The notes under the pieces are model-generated. The model was not told the DNA's origin, searched no databases, and worked only from the letters and a program-made list of their open reading frames with translations. Positions 14,116 to 22,522 of a DNA stretch of 64,000 bases are shown here, piece after piece. The DNA lies in contig CAIMUX010000133.1 of assembly GCA_903844735.1 (NCBI GenBank), positions 1 through 64,000 on the forward strand. Reading direction: 5' to 3'. The translations under genes were made by a program, and so were the position numbers. Numbering within the stretch: position 1 is the first letter of the stretch; each line of letters starts with the position of its first letter. This DNA comes from Candidatus Eiseniibacteriota bacterium. Its GTDB lineage: Bacteria; Eisenbacteria; RBG-16-71-46; CAIMUX01.

Positions 14116-15312
14116 ATGGGCTCGACGAACTCGTACCAACCGATGGTAGAGATCACACGCAACGCTCGATTGGAATCGCTCCATCGCGGCGCGGTGGCCG
14201 TGGTCGACGCGCGGGGCAAACTCGTGGCCTCGCTGGGCAACCCCAAACAGCCGGCCTACCTCAGGTCGGCGGCCAAGCCGTTCCAGGCCCTGGCGCTCAT
14301 CTGTTCGGGCGCGGCCGACGCCTTCGGTGTGACCGAAGAGGAGTTGGCACTCATCTGCGGCTCCCACAGCGGCGAGGCCTGCCATATCGCGATCATGGAG
14401 AGCCTGCTTCGCCGCACCGGCCTGCGGGCCGAGCAGCTTCACTGCGGAATCCATCCCCCGTTCGACGCGCAGGCCCGGCGCACCCTCGTCGAGTCCGGAA
14501 TCACGCCTACCGTGCTCCACAACAACTGCTCGGGGAAACACGCCGCAATGCTCGCCACCTCGAAGCACCTGGGTCTAACCCTGGAGGACTACGCCGACCC
14601 CGAGCACGGCGTGCAGACGGCCATTCAGGGCATCCTGGCTTTCCTGGCCGGGCTCGAGCCTCACGAGATCGAGATCGGCGTCGACGGCTGCGCCGTTCCC
14701 GCCTTCTACGTGCCGCTGCGCAGCTTCTCCCTGGCCATGGCGCGCCTGGCGGCCGCCGGCGAGGGGACCGATGAGGTGAGGCAGGAGGACGAGGCGCTCG
14801 AAGATGCTCTCTACGATGAAGAGGACGAGGTCGACGGCACCGAGGGGGGAGGCACCGGACGCGCGGAAACCGCGACCGGCGGCGCGCTCGACGGCGAGAC
14901 CGACGAGTCGCTGCCCGTCTCGCTACCGGACGGGCTGGCCCGCGTCTGGCGCGCCATGATCTCACACCCGGTGATCTTCGGCGGATCACGCGGTCGGCTC
15001 GATACCGACCTCATGCGCGTCGCCGCCGAACACGGTGTCCCGCTGGTGGCCAAGAGCGGCGCCGAAGGGGTCTACGCCATGGCTGTGGTCAGTGACGGCG
15101 AGGCCTACGGCATCACGATCAAGATCGAGGATGGCGCGGAGCGTGCCCGCAATTCCGCCGCCATCGAAGTCCTGCGCCAGCTCGACCTGCTGCCCGAGGA
15201 GGCGATCGACCTTCTCTCCGGCTACCATCAGCCGGTGATCCTCACGCGACGAGACGAAGCCGTCGGCGAGGTCAATCCGATCTTCCGGTTGAACCGGGGG
15301 CTGCCGGCGTAG
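14116..15312 (+). CDS. L-asparaginase, Rhizobium-etli/thermolabile type
   Basis: A 398-residue cytosolic enzyme of the COG4448 asparaginase family, hydrolysing L-asparagine to aspartate and ammonia. The ATG at 14116 follows GGAGGAGGGG; an upstream ATG at 14056 lacks a site. Family signatures are LRSAAKPFQALALI, LICGSHSGEACH, VLHNNCSGKHAAMLA, VDGCAVPAFYVPL and SGAEGVYAMAV. Between MARLAAAGE and GLARVWRAMI lies an acidic insertion of about 60 residues rich in Asp, Glu, Gly and Thr. It is not part of the family fold and probably forms a surface loop. No second asparaginase type is seen. Confidence 0.88.
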   Translation: MGSTNSYQPMVEITRNARLESLHRGAVAVVDARGKLVASLGNPKQPAYLRSAAKPFQALALICSGAADAFGVTEEELALICGSHSGEACHIAIMESLLRRTGLRAEQLHCGIHPPFDAQARRTLVESGITPTVLHNNCSGKHAAMLATSKHLGLTLEDYADPEHGVQTAIQGILAFLAGLEPHEIEIGVDGCAVPAFYVPLRSFSLAMARLAAAGEGTDEVRQEDEALEDALYDEEDEVDGTEGGGTGRAETATGGALDGETDESLPVSLPDGLARVWRAMISHPVIFGGSRGRLDTDLMRVAAEHGVPLVAKSGAEGVYAMAVVSDGEAYGITIKIEDGAERARNSAAIEVLRQLDLLPEEAIDLLSGYHQPVILTRRDEAVGEVNPIFRLNRGLPA

Positions 15313-15337
15313 GCGTTGATCCCCGGCTACTCCCGGA

Positions 15338-16792
15338 TTATTCCCCCACGCGAACGATCCGCAGAATGTTCGTCGCCGCAGGCATCCCGGCTGAGCCCGC
15401 CGTCAGGACGAGCGTGTCGCCGCGGCGGACCTCGCGGTGTTCGCGCATGACCTCGATTCCCCGGCGCATCATGTCATCGACGCTGCGCGTTATCGGCAGG
15501 AGCAGACTGCGCGTGTTCCAGTGAAGCGTCAGGCGCCGCCGGGTCTCCTCGGACGGGGTGAGCGCCAGCACCGGAACCGGCGGCCGGCACCGGGAGAGCA
15601 GCCGCGCGGTGCGCCCGGTCATAGTAAAAGCCCCGATCCGCTGCGCCCCGATCCGCACCGCCAGCTCCACCGCGGTTCGCGCGATGGCATCGAGCGGATC
15701 ATCGGTACCGACCTCCCCGCGTGCGGCGTCGGCCCCGATTTCCGCCGCGCTGCGAGAAAGCCACGGTCGATCGGCCTCGCCCGCCACGCGAGCCAGTACT
15801 TTCACCGCTTCGACGGGATAACGCCCCGAAGCCGTCTCCGCGGAGAGCATCACCGCGTCGGTCCCGTCGAGGATGGCATTGGCCGCATCCGAAACTTCGG
15901 CGCGCGTCGGCACCGGCGATGTGACCATCGACTGGAGCATCTCGGTGGCGGTAATGGTGAAGACACCCCGGGTCCGCGCCCGGCGCAGGATCTCCTTCTG
16001 CCACAGCGGCACTTGCTCCAACGACAGCTCCACACCAAGGTCGCCCCGCGCGACCATCACGCCGTCGGTGACATCGAGAATCCGGTCGAGGTCGGCGAGG
16101 GCGGCCGGCTTCTCCAGCTTGGCGATGATGAGCGGCGGCTGCGGACCCAGAAGGCGGCGCACGCGCACGATGTCCTCGGCCGTCTGCACAAACGAGATGG
16201 CCACGAAGTCGGCCCCTTGACGCACCGCAAAGGCGGCATCCTTCCGGTCCTTCGGCGTGGGCACCGTGAGCGCACAGACGCGCCCCGGCAGGTTCACGCC
16301 GGCATGCTCCTTGAGCTGCCCGCCGCGCGTCACCTTCGCCCGCAGCGTGTGCCCCTCTCGCCCGAGGATCGTCACCGCCAGCCGACCATCGTCGAAGAGG
16401 ACGGGGTCGCCCGCGCGCAGCTCACGCGAGAGATCGGGCAGGGCCAGGACGAGCCGCCCCGGCACGCTGCGCATCGTCGGGGCCGGCCGGCCGCCGGTGA
16501 AGACCAGGCGGACTTCCGACCCGCGTGGCATCGGCACCAACCCGCCACCCTCGTTGCACGCGGTCCGCGCCTTGGGCCCTTGCAGGTCGACTAGGATTCC
16601 CACCGGCTTTCCCACACGGGCCGCGGCGGCACGGGCCCGAGCCATCAGCACCGTATGCTCCTCGTGCGTGCCGTGCGACATGTTGAAGCGGAACACGTCC
16701 ACCCCGGCCTGGACCAGGCGCAGCAACACCGCCTCACCGTTCGTGGCGGGACCTAGCGTAGCGACAATGCGAGTGGCCTGCGGGAGCTTCAT
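15338..16792 (-). CDS. pyk: pyruvate kinase
   Basis: A 484-residue enzyme converting phosphoenolpyruvate and ADP to pyruvate and ATP, the last step of glycolysis. Typical blocks are TRIVATLGPATNGEA, FRFNMSHGTHEEH, VDLQGPKART, TVPTPKDRKD, DFVAISFVQTAEDI, IIAKLEKPAAL, GVMVARGDLGVELSLEQVP (metal and phosphate site), TATEMLQSM and DGTDAVMLSAETASGRYPVE. The C-terminal domain (RTAVELAVRIGAQRIGAFTM) is present. The start at 16792 has GGAGGAGGATCC and AAGG upstream. The gene is divergent from the EamA transporter. Confidence 0.95.
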   Translation of the reverse strand: MKLPQATRIVATLGPATNGEAVLLRLVQAGVDVFRFNMSHGTHEEHTVLMARARAAAARVGKPVGILVDLQGPKARTACNEGGGLVPMPRGSEVRLVFTGGRPAPTMRSVPGRLVLALPDLSRELRAGDPVLFDDGRLAVTILGREGHTLRAKVTRGGQLKEHAGVNLPGRVCALTVPTPKDRKDAAFAVRQGADFVAISFVQTAEDIVRVRRLLGPQPPLIIAKLEKPAALADLDRILDVTDGVMVARGDLGVELSLEQVPLWQKEILRRARTRGVFTITATEMLQSMVTSPVPTRAEVSDAANAILDGTDAVMLSAETASGRYPVEAVKVLARVAGEADRPWLSRSAAEIGADAARGEVGTDDPLDAIARTAVELAVRIGAQRIGAFTMTGRTARLLSRCRPPVPVLALTPSEETRRRLTLHWNTRSLLLPITRSVDDMMRRGIEVMREHREVRRGDTLVLTAGSAGMPAATNILRIVRVGE

Positions 16793-16906
16793 CCTTGGAT
16801 CCTCCTCCTCGGGTCGGGCGTGCTATCTTCGGCCTGTCCATCGGCGACCGACGTGTCGAATCGCGGTCGCGGCCTGTCCCGTCACCACCCGCCCCGGGGG
16901 AGGATC

Positions 16907-17899
16907 GTGCGGCACCGACACGCGCTCGGCCTGTTTTTGGTATCGGTCATCTGGGGCACAACCTTTGTCGCGGTGAAGACCGCGATGGACCATGCCTCCC
17001 CCGTCCTCTTCGTCGGGGTCCGTTTCGCTCTGGCCACCGTCGCCGCTATCCCCTTGGTCCGCTGGCGTGAACCGGGCCTCGGGGCCGCGATGCGGGCGGG
17101 CCTCCCCCTCGGTCTCGTGCTGGCCGGGGCGTATGCAAGCCAGACGCTCGGGTTGACCATGACCTCTCCGGCGCGGTCCGCCTTCGTTACCGGGCTGAAT
17201 GTCAGCCTCGTGCCGGCGTGGGCGCTTTTGCTCACCGGGCACCGGATCGCCCGGCTGAGCCTTCTCGGGCTCGTCCTCACCCTACCCGGGCTGTGGCTCC
17301 TGACATCACCCGGGACGGGATCGTGGAGTCGGGGCGACACGTGGACCCTTGTCTGCGCGGTACTGTACGCCCTTTACCTCGTCTTGGTGGAGCGATCGGC
17401 GAGGCGACATGCTCCGGGAACCCTGCTCTTCTCGCAGCTCGCCGCCACGGCGGTGGTGGCCTTGATCGCCGCGCCGATTCTGGAGCACCCGCGCTTCGAG
17501 CCCGCCGCTCCCCTTCTCGCCGCACTGGCCCTCACAGCCTTCATCGCCACGACAGGCACCACCTGGATCCAGCTTCGATGCCAGCCCAAGGTCGGTCCGA
17601 CACGCACAGCGCTCATCTTCGCCGGCGAGCCTGTTTTTGCCGCGTTTTTCTCGTACCTATGGTTCGGCGAGCGCCTGGGTGTTCCGGGTTGGGCGGGAGG
17701 CGGGCTAATTCTGGCGGGGGTGCTCGTCTCTGAGCTGGGCGCGGTGCGGGCGGGTGCGGCCATTCCACCCCTTCCCCCCGTCGTGCTCAGAACCGATAGC
17801 CGAGGTCGAGCGAGGCGAACGGGCTCATCAAACTCGACGTCTGCGAGACGATCGCCCCGACGTGGTATCGGCCGCGGGTCCACGCGACCCCCCATGTGA
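16907..17899 (+). CDS. EamA/DMT-family transporter
   Basis: An inner-membrane protein with about ten hydrophobic helices in two EamA repeats; the substrate is unknown (metabolite export is typical). The GTG at 16907 follows GGGGGAGG, giving a start (VRHRHALGLFLVSVIWGTTF) that matches the family. The signature PARSAFVTGLNVSLVPAWA and the second-repeat FAGEPVFAAFFSYLWFGERL are clear. The family fold ends near SELGAVRAG (about 17,755). The last 45 residues are Arg/Ser/Pro-rich and read antisense through an outer-membrane-protein fragment, so the original stop codon may have been lost. Confidence 0.85.
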   Translation: MRHRHALGLFLVSVIWGTTFVAVKTAMDHASPVLFVGVRFALATVAAIPLVRWREPGLGAAMRAGLPLGLVLAGAYASQTLGLTMTSPARSAFVTGLNVSLVPAWALLLTGHRIARLSLLGLVLTLPGLWLLTSPGTGSWSRGDTWTLVCAVLYALYLVLVERSARRHAPGTLLFSQLAATAVVALIAAPILEHPRFEPAAPLLAALALTAFIATTGTTWIQLRCQPKVGPTRTALIFAGEPVFAAFFSYLWFGERLGVPGWAGGGLILAGVLVSELGAVRAGAAIPPLPPVVLRTDSRGRARRTGSSNSTSARRSPRRGIGRGSTRPPM

Positions 17900-17930
17900 A
17901 CTCATGCCCTAGCCCGGACGATCCCGCCTC
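17787..17930 (-). pseudogene. C-terminal end of an outer-membrane beta-barrel protein
   Basis: The minus frame GLGHEFTWGVAWTRGRYHVG, AIVSQTSSLMSPFASLDLGY, RF-stop has alternating hydrophobic residues and a C-terminal Phe, the usual insertion signal of outer-membrane barrels. No start codon or upstream barrel sequence exists, because the DNA polymerase IV gene begins right behind it. It is a remnant of about 45 codons. Confidence 0.5.
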
Positions 17931-17950
17931 AATTCCTCCGCAATCCCTCC

Positions 17951-19420
17951 TTACGCAGCGGCCAGGATCTTCTCCAGAAACCAGCGATGGCGCGCCGCCT
18001 GCCGGCTCCCGGTCTGCCGCAGGCAGTAGACGACCCATGTCGCACCGTCCTCCATGCGGAGCTCGTGATAGTGCCGCCTAACGTACGTTTCCGGGCTGCC
18101 GGTATCGGGACGGAGGCCTTTCCAGGAACGGAGGCGCGTCGCCACCCCGTACGCGGTGCCGCGCCACGCAAAGGCCGGTGGCAGTCCGGGCTCACCCCGC
18201 GCCATCGCCACCGCATCGAAGGCGCCTGTCTCGGGCTGGATCTCCTCGCTGACCAGCCGGGGACGGCAAAGGCGGGCCCGCGTGAGCGCGTCGTCGCCGA
18301 ACCGCTCGGCGATCCGGTCGGCCGTCTCCGCCAGCGTACGGCGCCGCTCCCGGCCCGGGCCCTCAAAGAGATCACGTGGACGGAACGACTCCGGCTCAAT
18401 CCCGGCCACCCCGCAGCCGATGAGCCGTACCGGCCGGCCGTTCCAGGCCGCGCGAAAAAGCGTGCGGACCTCCACGAAGATGCGGTCCTCGTCGGCGGTG
18501 GACGTGGAAAGCGTGTGGCGACGCGTCAATGTCTGAAAGCCGGCATCCCGCAGCTTGAGTTGCACGGTGCGGCCGCAGGCGCCATCGGCGCGCAGTCTCC
18601 GCGAAACGCGGATCGCCTGGGCAAGGAGCACCGACTCGAGAAACTCCGCGTCGAGGCTATCGCGGGCAAACGTCTCTTCGTGGCTGTACGACTTGGCCTC
18701 AGCGTCGGGGACCACACCGCGATCGTCCTCCCCCCTCGCCAATCGCGCCAAGGCCGCGCCGTGCTCGCCGAAGCGCCGCGCCAGCACTCGCTTGTCCACC
18801 TGCGCCAAGTCGCCGATAGTGGCCAACCCCAGCGATTCGAGCACGGCCAGCGTCTTCGGCCCCACGCCCCAAAGCCGGCCCAGCGGCAGCACGGCGAGGA
18901 ACTCCCGCACCCTTCCTTCTTCCACCACCACGAGGCCATCCGGCTTCTCGAGATCGGACGCGATCTTGGCCACGAATTTCACCGGTGCGACCCCCACCGA
19001 GGCGATGAGGCGCGTCTCCTCGCGAATGGCTCGCTTGATCGCTTCGGCCACGCCGCGCGGCGACCCAAGCGCACGCTGCGTGCCCGCGAGATCGAGAAAC
19101 GCCTCGTCCAGCGAGAGCGGCTCCACCAAGGGCGAGTGGCGTGCGAAGATCGCGCGGATGCGCTCCGATTCCTCGCGGTACTTGGCGAAATTCACGGGCA
19201 GACGCACAAGCCCCGGACAGAGCCGCTCGGCGCGGCCCATCGGCATCGCCGAGTGGATGCCGAAACGACGGGCTTCGTAGGAAGCCGCGGCCACGACCCC
19301 GCGCCCCGAAGCCGGCCCCCCCACCACCACCGGCTTCCCGGCAAGCCAGGGCGCGTCCCGGATCTCGACCGAGGCGTAGAAGGCATCCATGTCGACGTGG
19401 GCAAAGACGCGCTCGCTCAT
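17951..19420 (-). CDS. dinB: DNA polymerase IV with C-terminal DUF6504-like domain
   Basis: A 489-residue Y-family translesion polymerase. Catalytic motifs are VFAHVDMDAFYASVE (metal site), YEARRFGIHSAMPM, and PLSLDEAFLDLAGTQ (SLDE). The thumb helix-hairpin-helix is at LWGVGPKTLAVLESLG, and a little-finger domain follows (FLESVLLAQAIRVSRRLRAD, VQLKLRDAGFQTLTRR). The usual protein is about 350-400 residues. Here some 90 further residues follow (PPAFAWRGTAYGVATRLRSW, YHELRMEDGATWVVYCLRQT, HRWFLEKILAA), which look like a DUF6504 domain normally found with ImuB-type damage-response genes. The start has GGAG 8 bases upstream. It ends just before the outer-membrane-protein remnant. Confidence 0.92.
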   Translation of the reverse strand: MSERVFAHVDMDAFYASVEIRDAPWLAGKPVVVGGPASGRGVVAAASYEARRFGIHSAMPMGRAERLCPGLVRLPVNFAKYREESERIRAIFARHSPLVEPLSLDEAFLDLAGTQRALGSPRGVAEAIKRAIREETRLIASVGVAPVKFVAKIASDLEKPDGLVVVEEGRVREFLAVLPLGRLWGVGPKTLAVLESLGLATIGDLAQVDKRVLARRFGEHGAALARLARGEDDRGVVPDAEAKSYSHEETFARDSLDAEFLESVLLAQAIRVSRRLRADGACGRTVQLKLRDAGFQTLTRRHTLSTSTADEDRIFVEVRTLFRAAWNGRPVRLIGCGVAGIEPESFRPRDLFEGPGRERRRTLAETADRIAERFGDDALTRARLCRPRLVSEEIQPETGAFDAVAMARGEPGLPPAFAWRGTAYGVATRLRSWKGLRPDTGSPETYVRRHYHELRMEDGATWVVYCLRQTGSRQAARHRWFLEKILAAA

Positions 19421-19680
19421 CAGGACTCTCCGTCCCGGCCGAGGCCGGGGGCGTGGGAGAGAGTAGCAGTAGACAGTAAACAGTAGACAGAAGACAGAAG
19501 TCAGGATTCAGAAGCCCGTAGCCCGTAGCCCGTAGCCCAGCGGTATTCGTTCCTCACTCCGAATCTCAGGGGGCACGAGCATCGCCGGCCTCAGATAGGG
19601 ACTTGGGCTGCGCCCGCACCCGCCGTATTCTTAGGCAACGTCGCCGGGGTGGCGAACCGGTATCCGGGGAGGAGGCGTGC

Positions 19681-22503
19681 ATGCGAACCCGAACGCTGTG
19701 GTGGGAGTCGCGTTGGATCCTGGTGGCGGTGTTCCTGGCGGCGGCGATCCTGATAGGGGCGGCGCCCCCCGCCGTTGCCCGCATCGGTGACGGACGGCTC
19801 GTTCTCCACTGGCGTGGCCCGACTCCTGAGGGTTCGGCTTTCTTGCTCTCACCACACGGCGATAAGCCGATGGTCGTCCGGCTGCAGGACCGACCCGATT
19901 CCACAGCCTCGTTCGATGACATCGCCTCAGGCCGGGCCCTCCTTGACCTCGCGGGCCCGGACGGGCGGCCTCTTCTGCGGTGGAACCTCCTGGTCGTCTC
20001 CGAGCTGACCACGACGGCTGTCGTGCAACTCGACACCGGTGTGCTCGAGGTTTCGGCGATCCACCCCGATCCGTTCGGCAATACCGAGGAATGGGGACCC
20101 GCCGACCTCGCGGCCCTGCCGGGCCTGGGCATTGATGGAGCGCGGCTCGCGTCGATCCCCTCCTCTGCGATCGCTGCACCCGAGATCCGCGGGGCCATGA
20201 CCGGCCTTACCACGCGATTCGGTTCTCCCGTCTACGGCCTCGACCGCGACGCGATCGGCTATCAGCAGCCGCTGGGCAACGCCGCGGCCTGGCTTGCCAC
20301 ACCGACCCCATGGATCCTCACCGACCGGAGCGCCGCAGCCGGATTCTCACTTCTCGCTGGCGGCGCCAGCGGGGCCGGCAGATGGGGACGCGTGCGCGCG
20401 CGAGCCGAGCGGCAACTCGGGCCTTTTGGCCACACGGAAGCGGAGGCGGTCATCGGGGGTGCTGCGATCGGTGATGCCGGTCCTCTCGGAATCGGGAACG
20501 ACAAGCTACCCAACAACGACCTCCAGGACATGGAGGTGCTCGGCCGGGTCTTCGCACAACCCGCGGGCGGCCTGCTGCGGCTGCACCTGCACGCCCTCGG
20601 CATCAGCCGGAATCACTTTCTCCAAGAGTTCGCCCGCGACACAGAACACAACCCACGGCAGGACCGCTCCGCGCTGACCGCCTCGGCCGCGTGGGACCGG
20701 CGCGTGGGACGACATGCCCTCTGGTTGGAGGCCGGTTATTCCCGGAGTCTCAACAAGACGGGTGACGGCCAGGCATTCGACGCGCTGCGCGAGTACCGTA
20801 TCGGCACCAATGGCTACAACGACCGGGTGAGCGACGACGGGCTCTACTGGTGGGGAGGGGGCAAGACGGACCCGTCCGTTCCGCCTCACCTGTACAACTA
20901 CTACACGCAGGAGCTGGCCACCACGTGGACCCTTCGCGGGGAAAGCCGCTTGCGCTCATCGCCCCGCACACCGCTGCGCCTTGGGGCTGAGGGTTCGTTC
21001 ACTACTTGGCGCTGGTACGAGCACCTCGACCCGATCATCGACGCGAAGAACACCGCGGCGGACGGCGGCTTCCAGTATGCCTCGTACCTCGGCTATACGC
21101 GCGACGCCTCCGCTCACATGGACGATGATCTGCATGCCGCCCCGAAACCGCGCACACTCGCACTCTTCGCCTCGCAGCAGGTGCCCATGGGGCCGGCAAC
21201 TCTCGAAGCCGGTGCACGCTGGTCCAGCTTCTCGCCCGGCCAGGGGGCCCTGCGTGACCTCGCCAATCCGTTCAGCGGGGACAGCATCCCGGACGCGGCC
21301 GATTTCCTCGCCGTAAAGAGCCTCGACGGCGTGGACCCACGCGTCGGCCTGTTCCTTCCTCTCGGCGAGCGCGCCGCCGCCTGGATCGACATGGGCCGCA
21401 CGCGCGAGACCCCACCGCTGGAGGCACTCTATGTCTCGCCGGAACGGCTTTTGCGACAGGCCGGGTGGGCCCGCGACGGCCAGTTACATTCACGCAGTGA
21501 GAGCGACCAGGTCTTCGGCAACCCGGCGCTCAAGGCGATGCTTCACAACCGGCTGACCGTCGGCCTACACCGCGACCTACTTCCGGGACTTGCCCTGCGC
21601 CTTACAGGCCGAATGGAGCAAGTGCTCGATAGCTGGGTAGCTCGCCGCGTCGACGCGGGCAAGGATTCCCTTACCTACTACGACAACCGCGGGAAACAGC
21701 GGGAACGCGGTCTCCGGGTCGCCGTGGACGCAGTGACAACAAAGCGATCCCGGCTCCGCCTCGCGTGGGACGTTTCCCGGCGCGAAACGAACGTCATCGA
21801 ACCCGCGCCGCTCTACCGCGGACTGCTCCTCCCCGGCCTTCCGACCGAAGGTACCGGCGTTCGGGAGACAGGCAAACTTCCGGATCTGTGGTTGGACGAC
21901 CCGAGCGTGCAGGGCTGGTTCCCTTCGATCTTCGACCGAACACATCAGGTCTCCCTCGCCTGGCTGGCGCGGCTGGACCGCAACGCGATCGGCTCGGTCG
22001 CCGGTTCGCTGCTGGATCGTGGCGACGTCGCCGTCATGATCCGCGCCGCTTCGGGCCGGCCCTACACGCCGACCTACGTGGCGGCGGACGGCCTGATGGG
22101 CGGAAACGAGGCCTCCGCCTTCATTCCGGGAGACCCGATCGATCGCAACGGAAACGACAAGCTGGATGCTTCCGAGGTGAACGCCGGCCGCATGCCCTGG
22201 ACCTGGCAGATCGATCTCGGACTGCAGCGCCGATTCCGCCTCGTTCAGTGCAATTGGACGCTGTTTCTCGAAGCACGGAATCTGCTCGGACAGAAGAACC
22301 CCCGTGCGGTCTACGGCGCCACGGGCGAAGTGGACAACGACGGATGGCTGGACTCGGGGAAAGGCCGGACCTATCTCGCCGATCTCGTCAGCCGCGGGAA
22401 GGACGCAGAGAAGTTCCGTCAGGACTACCTGGATCGTCTCGACGACCCCAACCGCTACGAAGAGGGACGGACCCTGCGGGTGGCGTTGGGTCTCGATCTG
22501 TAG
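19681..22503 (+). CDS. TonB-dependent-receptor-like outer-membrane barrel protein
   Basis: A 940-residue exported protein. The ATG at 19681 follows GGGGAGGAGG; the signal peptide is WILVAVFLAAAILIGAAPPA followed by VARIG. After about 170 residues of N-terminal domain a long series of amphipathic strands begins, with receptor-type barrel features such as DPRVGLFLPLGERAAAWIDM, TPPLEALYVSPERLLRQAG, NPALKAMLHNRLTVGLHRDL and the late ASGRPYTPTYV and LFLEARNLLGQKNPRAVYG. A DRNGNDKLDASE loop looks like a calcium-binding element. No TonB box or complete plug is obvious. It is followed 20 bp later by the Memo-like lipoprotein. The ligand is unknown. Confidence 0.75.
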   Translation: MRTRTLWWESRWILVAVFLAAAILIGAAPPAVARIGDGRLVLHWRGPTPEGSAFLLSPHGDKPMVVRLQDRPDSTASFDDIASGRALLDLAGPDGRPLLRWNLLVVSELTTTAVVQLDTGVLEVSAIHPDPFGNTEEWGPADLAALPGLGIDGARLASIPSSAIAAPEIRGAMTGLTTRFGSPVYGLDRDAIGYQQPLGNAAAWLATPTPWILTDRSAAAGFSLLAGGASGAGRWGRVRARAERQLGPFGHTEAEAVIGGAAIGDAGPLGIGNDKLPNNDLQDMEVLGRVFAQPAGGLLRLHLHALGISRNHFLQEFARDTEHNPRQDRSALTASAAWDRRVGRHALWLEAGYSRSLNKTGDGQAFDALREYRIGTNGYNDRVSDDGLYWWGGGKTDPSVPPHLYNYYTQELATTWTLRGESRLRSSPRTPLRLGAEGSFTTWRWYEHLDPIIDAKNTAADGGFQYASYLGYTRDASAHMDDDLHAAPKPRTLALFASQQVPMGPATLEAGARWSSFSPGQGALRDLANPFSGDSIPDAADFLAVKSLDGVDPRVGLFLPLGERAAAWIDMGRTRETPPLEALYVSPERLLRQAGWARDGQLHSRSESDQVFGNPALKAMLHNRLTVGLHRDLLPGLALRLTGRMEQVLDSWVARRVDAGKDSLTYYDNRGKQRERGLRVAVDAVTTKRSRLRLAWDVSRRETNVIEPAPLYRGLLLPGLPTEGTGVRETGKLPDLWLDDPSVQGWFPSIFDRTHQVSLAWLARLDRNAIGSVAGSLLDRGDVAVMIRAASGRPYTPTYVAADGLMGGNEASAFIPGDPIDRNGNDKLDASEVNAGRMPWTWQIDLGLQRRFRLVQCNWTLFLEARNLLGQKNPRAVYGATGEVDNDGWLDSGKGRTYLADLVSRGKDAEKFRQDYLDRLDDPNRYEEGRTLRVALGLDL

Positions 22504-22522
22504 ACAGAAGGAGGAACTCATT

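Noticed and set aside
15620-15640. Start of an additional gene inside pyruvate kinase on the plus strand
   Set aside because: The open 385-codon frame is antisense to a conserved enzyme and shows no family signature.
17987-19486. 499-codon frame opposite dinB
   Set aside because: Arg/His/Pro-rich antisense translation of a well-conserved gene; typical high-GC shadow.
19500-19540. Regulatory repeat (CCCGTAG units) before the TonB-receptor-like gene
   Set aside because: Only three or four short units next to other low-complexity sequence; no sign of function.
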